A DNA stretch of 5,404 bases from Defluviicoccus vanus (lineage in GTDB: Bacteria > Pseudomonadota > Alphaproteobacteria > Rhodospirillales > Defluviicoccaceae): NCBI RefSeq assembly GCF_014672695.1, contig NZ_CP053923.1:1529893-1535296 (forward strand), given 5' to 3'. Position numbers and translations under genes: made by a program. This document shows, in pieces, positions 1 through 5,404 of this stretch (its first letter is position 1; each line of letters begins with the position of its first letter). A model generated the notes under the pieces. That model saw only the letters and a list, made by a program, of their open reading frames with translations. It searched no databases and had not been told where the DNA came from.

Positions 1-123
1 CAATCGATCGTCGAGGCACTGCGCGGCCATAGCGGACCGTGAGCGTCTGCCCATCAAGTCGGACCAATCCAATCTCCCGCCTGCACCCGCGACCCTCCCA
101 GCGCCACGCCAGCGCTCAGTGCG
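1..123. other. Flank downstream of the operon, no firm gene or terminator
   Basis: There is no strong hairpin followed by a T-run after the flavoenzyme stop. Two weak coding hints exist. On the minus strand a TTG at 67 preceded by GGGAG (78-74, six-base spacing) opens a frame reading VRLDGQTLTVRYGRAV and running off the left edge; it could be the start of a fourth operon gene. On the plus strand a frame entering at base 1 reads QSIVEALRGHSGP and stops at 40-42; it could be the end of a converging gene. Third-position GC is only moderate in both, and the stretch is too short to choose between them. Confidence 0.4.
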
Positions 124-2049
124 TCACCGTGCGTCGAGCGGGCGACCTGCGTCGGGGTGATGGAGGATCACGTCGGCGGCCTTCTCGGCGATCATGTAGA
201 CCGAGGTGACGATGAAATAGCCGGGGATGCGCGGGAAGATCGAGGCGTCGACGACGCGCAGGCGATCGATGCCGTGAACGCGGAACCGGCTGTCGACGAC
301 ACCGCCCGCGGCTTCGGGCTTCATCGCGCAGGTTCCACAGGCGTGGTGGCCCCAGGCGGTGTCGCGGATGTACTGCCGGAGCTGTTCGTCGGTGAACAGG
401 TGACGCCCGGGCGCCACTTCCTCCTCGACCAGTTCCCCCAGCGCATCGGCGACCTCGCGGACGAAGGTGATGCCGTTGACCAGTGCTGCGAGATCATGCT
501 CGGTCGTCTCGCCGCCGTCCTCGAAATAGTTGAACTGGATCTCAGGGCGCTGCAGCGGGTCCGACGACCGCAGCCGCACCGTGCCGGAGTCGTTGTGGGT
601 GTAGGCTTTGAGAATGAGCCAACTCAGGTAGTCGGTCTTCTTGATCTCCTCGGAGTAGCCCGGGTAGTAGCCCCGGAAATCGGCGAGCAGCGACGAACAA
701 AAAACGTCCGCAAGCACCGGAATGCACTTGCCAGGAAACAAGACGGAAAACAGAAAACCGTTGCTGGTGTAGTTGCCGGACCGCCATCGCCGCCAGGAGC
801 GATATTGGCCGTCGGCGGTCGTGTAGGTGGCGCCACGTAGCGCCGGCCACCGCGTCCTCATCCGGCTGACGACGCCGATCTCATAGCGATCCTGCAGGTT
901 GCGGCCGACGCCTGCCAGCGCGTGGATTCGTTCGATCCTGTGTTCCTGCAGGTGCGTTGGTTCGCCAACTCCCGAAAGCATCAGCAGCTGCGGGGTGTTG
1001 AAGGCGCCGCCGGCGAGAATGACTTCGCAGCAGGCTTCGACGCGTCGTTCCGGCCCTGGCCTCCCGTGCGGCCTGGCGGACGCCTGGTAAAGCCGCACCC
1101 CCTCGCGATAGACGACGCCGGTCGCGGTCCTGGTCGACTGGTCGATGTCGATCCGGGTGACCAGGGCATTGCGGCGGATGGTGAGGTTGGCCGGAAAGCG
1201 GCGCTGCGCATCGAGCAGGAATTCGCGCGGTCCGGTGCGGCCGTGGCGGGCGGTCGACATCGGCGGAACCCGAAGACCCCAGGACTCGGGGTCGACCAGC
1301 CTCTCGTCGTTCGGATCGCCGCGCACCTTGTCGAACCAGCCCCAGCGCCCGACCGCGTCCGGCAACAGGCCGGCGGCGGCGAGGATGGAACTGCGCACCG
1401 CCCAACGCAGTCGCCAGTCGAAGACCGTGCGCAGGGGCAGCGACCGCTCGGTGGTGAGCCAGCCGCTCCAGCCGTGTCCGCTCGGATTCCAGCCGAACAA
1501 CCGGTCGAGCCAGCGATAGAGGAAGAAGCGATAGCGGCAGCGCTCCAGTCGCCGGAAGTACTTCGCCATGTTCGAAGCCTTCCACGACGGATCGCCGGTC
1601 ACCTGCCAGATGTGGTTCCAGTCGGCGTTGTTGGGCCGGACGATGATCATCGCGTTGTGCCCAGCGCATCCACCGAGGCCGCTGGCGCGCGGGTAGAGCA
1701 CACCATCCACGTCCTCGCCCTCGTGCTCCCGACGATATTTCCAGTCGCGTTGCTGCTCTCCGTCGCTCGCGTAGTGACGAACCCAGAAATCCCACCGCAG
1801 CCCCGGATGCTCGGTGGCGAACGGATGAAACGCCGGCACCTGATAGTCGGCATCGAGCGAGCGCGGCGACGGGGGCGGGGCGTGTTGCGGGGCCAACGGG
1901 TCGTCGCCGGCCTCCAGCACCAGCACCCGCTTTCCCGCTTCTGCCAGCCGCGCGGCGATGACGGCGCCGCCGGCGCCGGCACCGACGACGATGTACTCGA
2001 AACTCTCCGCGTCGGACGCCGGCGGCTCAGAAGTATTTGAGGTAGGCAA
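124..2049 (-). CDS. GMC-family FAD-dependent oxidoreductase
   Basis: A 641-aa glucose-methanol-choline flavoprotein, expected to oxidise an alcohol or a similar group using FAD. Visible landmarks: the Rossmann FAD loop GAGAGG at residues 23-28 with Glu46 ending the next strand (VLVLEAG); a variant first GMC signature, GLGGCAGHNAM, at 124-134; the second GMC signature, GAFNTPQLLMLSGVG, at 348-362; GRNLQD at 382-387; and the C-terminal catalytic block HACGTCAM starting at His569. An ungapped alignment to glucose oxidase from memory puts His569 at its catalytic His516, but Phe612 falls where its second catalytic His559 (Asn in other members) should be. There is no signal peptide, so the product appears cytoplasmic unless it is carried out by a partner. 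The start is TTG: it directly follows an in-frame TGA, a good ribosome site precedes it, and no other start lies before the FAD loop. It is the last clear gene of the operon and overlaps its upstream neighbour by 23 bases. The family call is firm; the substrate is unknown. Confidence 0.94.
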   Translation of the reverse strand: MPTSNTSEPPASDAESFEYIVVGAGAGGAVIAARLAEAGKRVLVLEAGDDPLAPQHAPPPSPRSLDADYQVPAFHPFATEHPGLRWDFWVRHYASDGEQQRDWKYRREHEGEDVDGVLYPRASGLGGCAGHNAMIIVRPNNADWNHIWQVTGDPSWKASNMAKYFRRLERCRYRFFLYRWLDRLFGWNPSGHGWSGWLTTERSLPLRTVFDWRLRWAVRSSILAAAGLLPDAVGRWGWFDKVRGDPNDERLVDPESWGLRVPPMSTARHGRTGPREFLLDAQRRFPANLTIRRNALVTRIDIDQSTRTATGVVYREGVRLYQASARPHGRPGPERRVEACCEVILAGGAFNTPQLLMLSGVGEPTHLQEHRIERIHALAGVGRNLQDRYEIGVVSRMRTRWPALRGATYTTADGQYRSWRRWRSGNYTSNGFLFSVLFPGKCIPVLADVFCSSLLADFRGYYPGYSEEIKKTDYLSWLILKAYTHNDSGTVRLRSSDPLQRPEIQFNYFEDGGETTEHDLAALVNGITFVREVADALGELVEEEVAPGRHLFTDEQLRQYIRDTAWGHHACGTCAMKPEAAGGVVDSRFRVHGIDRLRVVDASIFPRIPGYFIVTSVYMIAEKAADVILHHPDAGRPLDAR

Positions 2050-4816
2050 TCAGCGCTTCCTTGTCGGCGGCCGGCAGATCCGCGCCGAAGTAGTGGCCGC
2101 GATTGACCACGTAGTCAGGGCACTTGCTGAGGCTCACCAGGGTGTCGATCAGGCCGGTTTCCTTGACCACCTGCTCGGCGTGCACCTGGGTTTGCGGATC
2201 GGCCAGCTGCTGCGGTGTGCACGCCCCACCGAGCTGCGAGAACGCGTCGAGCAGGACGGGCGTGGCGGTCACCAGCTTCCACAGGTGGCCGAGCATGCCG
2301 GGCTCGTCGTTGTCGGGCAGCAGTTTGGTGTTGACGAGGGCGTTGATAGGGAAGTTCGCCGGCAGCGGGCCGAGCGCCATGTTGCCGTCCTGGTCGAACG
2401 CCCAGCCCGCCAGCCGGTGCAGTACACCCGTCAGACTCTGAATCGATTCCGGCAGGTAGGCGTGCGGGAAGACGAAACAGGCAGGAGCGGTGGTGCGATA
2501 GATCATCCCCGGCACCGGCACTTCGGTGAATCGGTCGGTGGGCCGGGTCTCAGGGTTCAACATCTGGCGGATCGACCGCTCGAAGAGCCGCATTCGGTTG
2601 GCGACGCACGGCAGATCGGGGTCGGCGTCGCTCGCCGCCGGGCATCGGTCGGCCTCGTAGCCCGCCGGCACTTCGGTTGCGGTCACGCCCTCCATCGCGG
2701 CATACGGGCGGCGTGTCCCGCTGAGGGCGTAGGCGTACTCGTCGAAGCCGACGGAGTTGTTGGAGAGGTAGGGCGCGGTCGACCAGACGCTGACTAGCGA
2801 GGCTGGACGCAGATAGCCGCGTCCGTTGCCCAGTGGCTGCAGCGGCATCGCCCCGCCAGAGACCGGATGGTAGACGGTCAGTTCCTTGACCGGCGGCAGC
2901 GACTTGTAGGACTGGGAGGTGAATTCATCCCAGATGTCGCCTTCCAGGCCGTTGGTGGCGAGCGGCGTGCAAGCGTTGGTCTGCAGCAGGTCAACCGGAA
3001 CGCGCCGCTCGGTCGAGAGGTAGTTGTTGTCGAGAAAGGTTTCCCGGCCCGTCGCATTGTGGGAGAGAACCAGCCTGATCATCTCGTCTTTGAATGCGCG
3101 TGATTGCGTCCAATCCCAGTAGCGGTCCCAGCAGGCGCGATAGTTCGGCCCATTGCCACCGCCGGCACAGATGCCGTCGTCGATGCCGGAATTGGCCGGC
3201 GCCGGCGGGATCTTGCTGGAGTGGCAGGCGGCGCAGTTTTCCGCGAAGACCACCTTCCCGCGATTGACCACGGGAGAGTCGAACGGCGCTTGGTAGGACC
3301 TGCCGCCGGGCGCGTCGGCCAGATGGTCGGGCCGTGCGGCGACGAGAAAGAACACTGCCATGTCGGCGGTCTGGTCCTCGGTGGCCTGCCAGTAGACCGA
3401 GTTCTTCTCCGCATCGCTGATCTTGATCGGCGTGATCTTCCGGCCGCCGAGGAACGGGCGGAAATGCAGCAGCCACTCCTCGCTGAACAGGCCGATGTTG
3501 AGGAAGACACGATTGAGCGCCCCCAGCGTGCCGACCGAGTCCGCGCCATCCTTGAGCACCCGCATCGTGTGGACGGCTCCACTCTGCGGATTCCAGAACT
3601 GGGGCAACGCCGCCGTTTCGGCGTAATCCTGGAACTGCTTGTTATCCAGCTCGCCGCCGGCCAGCTGCTCTTCGCCCCAGCGCAGGCTCGGTCCCAGTCG
3701 GGCGAGCACACCGTAGACCGCGTTCATCGATCGCGGGTTGTTCATGTAGTCGGTCGAGACCAGCGAGGTATCGAGCGTTCCGGGCGGGTTGGTGTGGAAC
3801 AGCTGGTAGAGGAAGCTTCCCTCGTTCGGGGACGGCTGGCCGGCGATCTTTCGCGGCTGGGTGTTCCAGAAAAAGATGCGGTTCACCCAGTAGAATTGCG
3901 CTCCCGGATTGGAGGTGAGGTTCTCCCAATGCGGGTTCTCCGGATCGTACGGCGGATTGAGCGGGTTCGGGCCGACGTGGCAGAAGGAGCACGCCATGCC
4001 GACGCGGTATGGCCGGACCAGTTTGGCGTCGTTGTAGTAGCTGGGATCGGTGTAGTAGCGCTCCGGATCCCAGCGCTTCTTCGCCGCTTCGTCGAAATCG
4101 GGATTGGGGAACAGCCGCAGCCCAACGATGCCGCTCGGCTCACCATAGATGGATCCGACCGGCACGGTGCTGCCGCGGGCCCCCACCTTTGCGCCCTTGA
4201 ACGCGTCGGCATCGGCGAACGGATCGGCCGGGCAGTTCGGGTCGCGCTGATCGAGCCATAGACCGTAGCGGCTTTCGTCCGGCGCCTTCGCTTCGGTAAA
4301 GCACGGCTCGTTGACCAGTCCAAGCCAGCGCCAGCGGTTGTGCCGGCCATAGGCCATCGATGGATGCGATGACAGCGTCTTCAACAAGTCGAAGGCACCG
4401 GCGGTATTCGCGGCGGCATAGTCCCAGAACCGGTCATTGCCGCCGGTCCACACCAACCACATGTTCTGGCCGCGGATGGCGCTCTTGCGGATCTCTTCCG
4501 GCGACAGTTTGGCCGCCTCGGCGATCTGGCGAACCTCCGGCGGATAGGGCGCTGCCCCGTCCGGCTTCCGCAGCAGGCCCTTGTCCATGTCGACGAAGTA
4601 GTCGACGAAATGGCCGCGCTGCGCCTGGTGGATGCCCTCGCGCGTCAGCCCGGCCTTCTTCGCCTCGTCCTGCACGGTGCCAAACTCGTCCGAACGCGGT
4701 TCGATCAGCGCACGTGTGACGAAGAAGCCGACGACAAGCAGTACGGCGAATAATCCAACCAGGATGAGGGCCGCTCGCTGCAAAATCCGTCGTAGCCGTC
4801 CTGCCGTGGTGGCCAT
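2027..4816 (-). CDS. Long membrane-anchored di-heme c-type cytochrome, RoxA/MauG-like
   Basis: A 929-aa protein with two c-type heme sites, CSFCH (276-280) and CAACH (528-532). The N-terminus has an Arg-rich start (R7, R9, R10, R14) and a hydrophobic stretch at about 15-33 with no clear cleavage site, so it is probably a periplasmic protein held by an N-terminal anchor. Residues 40-270 carry no heme but look highly structured (WLVWTGGNDRFWD at 121-132, RWLGLVNEPCF at 163-173). After the second heme come NACTPLATN (614-622), GRGYLRPASLVSVW (665-678) and TAPYLSNNSVG (680-690); the last corresponds to the APYxHxG motif of di-heme peroxidases and MauG. The C-terminus has GHYFG with His908, a likely second axial ligand like RoxA His641. 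Length and heme spacing exceed RoxA (about 680 aa, about 200 residues between hemes, from memory). Ten non-heme Cys suggest disulfides. The ATG start has only a weak upstream site (GGCGAG). It lies 25 bases after the preceding cytochrome gene. It could be an oxygenase, a peroxidase or an electron carrier; the sequence does not decide. Confidence 0.86.
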   Translation of the reverse strand: MATTAGRLRRILQRAALILVGLFAVLLVVGFFVTRALIEPRSDEFGTVQDEAKKAGLTREGIHQAQRGHFVDYFVDMDKGLLRKPDGAAPYPPEVRQIAEAAKLSPEEIRKSAIRGQNMWLVWTGGNDRFWDYAAANTAGAFDLLKTLSSHPSMAYGRHNRWRWLGLVNEPCFTEAKAPDESRYGLWLDQRDPNCPADPFADADAFKGAKVGARGSTVPVGSIYGEPSGIVGLRLFPNPDFDEAAKKRWDPERYYTDPSYYNDAKLVRPYRVGMACSFCHVGPNPLNPPYDPENPHWENLTSNPGAQFYWVNRIFFWNTQPRKIAGQPSPNEGSFLYQLFHTNPPGTLDTSLVSTDYMNNPRSMNAVYGVLARLGPSLRWGEEQLAGGELDNKQFQDYAETAALPQFWNPQSGAVHTMRVLKDGADSVGTLGALNRVFLNIGLFSEEWLLHFRPFLGGRKITPIKISDAEKNSVYWQATEDQTADMAVFFLVAARPDHLADAPGGRSYQAPFDSPVVNRGKVVFAENCAACHSSKIPPAPANSGIDDGICAGGGNGPNYRACWDRYWDWTQSRAFKDEMIRLVLSHNATGRETFLDNNYLSTERRVPVDLLQTNACTPLATNGLEGDIWDEFTSQSYKSLPPVKELTVYHPVSGGAMPLQPLGNGRGYLRPASLVSVWSTAPYLSNNSVGFDEYAYALSGTRRPYAAMEGVTATEVPAGYEADRCPAASDADPDLPCVANRMRLFERSIRQMLNPETRPTDRFTEVPVPGMIYRTTAPACFVFPHAYLPESIQSLTGVLHRLAGWAFDQDGNMALGPLPANFPINALVNTKLLPDNDEPGMLGHLWKLVTATPVLLDAFSQLGGACTPQQLADPQTQVHAEQVVKETGLIDTLVSLSKCPDYVVNRGHYFGADLPAADKEALIAYLKYF
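2050..2062 (-). promoter_or_regulatory. Ribosome binding site deciding the TTG start of the GMC gene
   Basis: On the minus strand AAGGAAG (2062-2056) lies six bases before TTG at 2049-2047, a good Shine-Dalgarno match and spacing. The three bases just before the TTG are TGA in the same frame, so the reading frame cannot start further upstream. The site sits inside the last codons of the upstream cytochrome gene (it overlaps the Asp-Lys-Glu codons), which implies translational coupling: ribosomes finishing the cytochrome at 2027 are already past the flavoenzyme start. The coupling is inferred from the overlap. Confidence 0.7.
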
Positions 4817-4841
4817 GGCATGTACTCGCCGCTGCTGGTGA

Positions 4842-5404
4842 TCAGAAGGTCTTCAGGTAGGCCAGGAGCCGCGCCTTGTCGGCCTCGGGCAGGTCGGTTC
4901 CGTAGAGATGACCGGCATTGCCGTTGCCGCGCTGCCGTGTGTCGTAAAGGGCGCCGAACCGCTCGGGGTTACCGCCGCCATGGCTGACGAAGCCGCCGTT
5001 TTGCGCATCGACGAGGTCGTAACCGCGATAGAAGGTGACCGGACGCTCGGCCGGCGGTGCGAGCAGGGCGCGCAGGTTCGGCACCGAGCCGTTGTGCAGA
5101 TAGGGGCCGCGCAGCCACAGCCCGGTCAGCTCGTTGGCAAGGTAGCCGTTGGTTTTGTTGAACGCCTTGAATCCCCAAGGATAATCCTCTTCGTAGGCGT
5201 TGTAGCGGTCCTTGGCCGCTTCCGTCCACATGTCGATCCGGTTGCGGTCGGTGCCGAGCTCGGTCGCCGAAATGATGGTGCGGAAGCGGGCCCCGCCTGC
5301 CTCATGGCACTCGGCGCAGTGGGTGCGATAGAGCGCATGGCCGGCTTCGACCTCGGCCAGGTCGACGTGGAAGGGATTGTCCGGCGGCAGCGCCGTGCTG
5401 AAGG
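4842..5404 (-). CDS. C-type cytochrome, di-heme peroxidase/MauG type (5' end outside the window)
   Basis: The frame is open from the right edge, so the gene begins outside the window; 186 C-terminal residues are visible. An ATG at 5231 is internal, because translating upstream of it in frame reveals the heme site CAECH (visible residues 29-33, bases 5318-5304), which a start at 5231 would remove. Next come GFKAFNKTNGYL, then LWLRGPYLHNGSVPNLRALL (visible residues 95-114), the version here of the APYxHxG...L motif typical of bacterial di-heme peroxidases and MauG relatives. RGYDLVD and an HGGGNPERFG loop follow, and the protein ends in GHLYGTDLPEADK and a final AYLKTF. The His in GHLYG is a candidate second heme ligand; the same tail closes the downstream cytochrome. 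Such proteins are periplasmic and commonly carry another heme site towards the N-terminus, which cannot be seen here. It probably moves electrons or works as a peroxidase-like enzyme in the same pathway as the two downstream genes. Confidence 0.87.
   Translation of the reverse strand, partial: FSTALPPDNPFHVDLAEVEAGHALYRTHCAECHEAGGARFRTIISATELGTDRNRIDMWTEAAKDRYNAYEEDYPWGFKAFNKTNGYLANELTGLWLRGPYLHNGSVPNLRALLAPPAERPVTFYRGYDLVDAQNGGFVSHGGGNPERFGALYDTRQRGNGNAGHLYGTDLPEADKARLLAYLKTF

Noticed and set aside
100..116. Stem-loop AGCGC/GCGCT after the flavoenzyme stop as a terminator
   Set aside because: The stem has only five pairs with a seven-base loop, and no T-run follows on the minus strand.
922..2040. 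372-codon open frame on the plus strand opposite the flavoenzyme gene
   Set aside because: It is codon-aligned with the minus-strand gene (its first base faces the third codon base), so stops would need TTA, CTA or TCA sense codons, which are rare in GC-rich genes. The translation shows no domain, while the minus strand has clear GMC motifs.
1958..2797. 279-codon plus-strand frame spanning the cytochrome/flavoenzyme junction
   Set aside because: Codon-aligned antisense of the long cytochrome over most of its length, with no family-like features.
1969..3206. 12-base palindrome GCCGGCGCCGGC occurring twice (1969-1980 and 3195-3206)
   Set aside because: Both copies sit in coding sequence. One encodes the Ala-Gly FAD loop and the other a Pro-Ala stretch, so GC-rich codon use explains them.
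3104..4261. 385-codon open frame on the plus strand opposite the long cytochrome
   Set aside because: Same codon-aligned antisense effect. It is rich in Arg, Val and Gly with no recognisable motif, and both heme sites are on the other strand.
4842..5231. Treating the right-hand cytochrome as a complete 129-aa gene starting at 5231
   Set aside because: The frame stays open to the window edge, and the upstream part holds the CAECH heme site, so the 5231 ATG is internal.

Overview
The window holds three genes, all on the minus strand and transcribed from right to left. It looks like part of one operon from a GC-rich Gram-negative bacterium, most likely a proteobacterium. That placement is inferred from the base composition, the codon use and the exported c-type cytochromes; no phylogenetic marker is present.

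Layout in transcription order: (1) 5404-4842, the C-terminal 186 residues of a c-type cytochrome of the di-heme peroxidase/MauG type, cut by the right edge of the window. (2) After a 25-base gap, 4816-2027, a very long (929 aa) membrane-anchored di-heme c-type cytochrome. It has two CxxCH sites 252 residues apart and an architecture resembling the rubber oxygenase RoxA. (3) Overlapping its end by 23 bases, 2049-124, a 641-aa GMC-family FAD oxidoreductase that starts at a TTG codon. The last 123 bases (123-1) are a short flank with no convincing terminator and only weak hints of another gene. The operon promoter must lie beyond the right edge.

The two cytochromes share a nearly identical C-terminal tail (15 of 23 residues identical, no gaps). 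It carries a conserved His 22 residues from the end, counting the His as the first, which is a plausible second heme ligand. The set suggests a redox pathway: the cytochromes act in the periplasm as an oxygenase, peroxidase or electron carrier, and the flavoenzyme acts on the substrate or product. No substrate can be read from the sequence.

The points most worth following are these: the unusual flavoenzyme active site, where His569 is kept but the usual second His/Asn is Phe612; a His at the position used for covalent FAD attachment in choline oxidase; the lack of an export signal on the flavoenzyme although its partners are exported; and the unusually long RoxA-like cytochrome.
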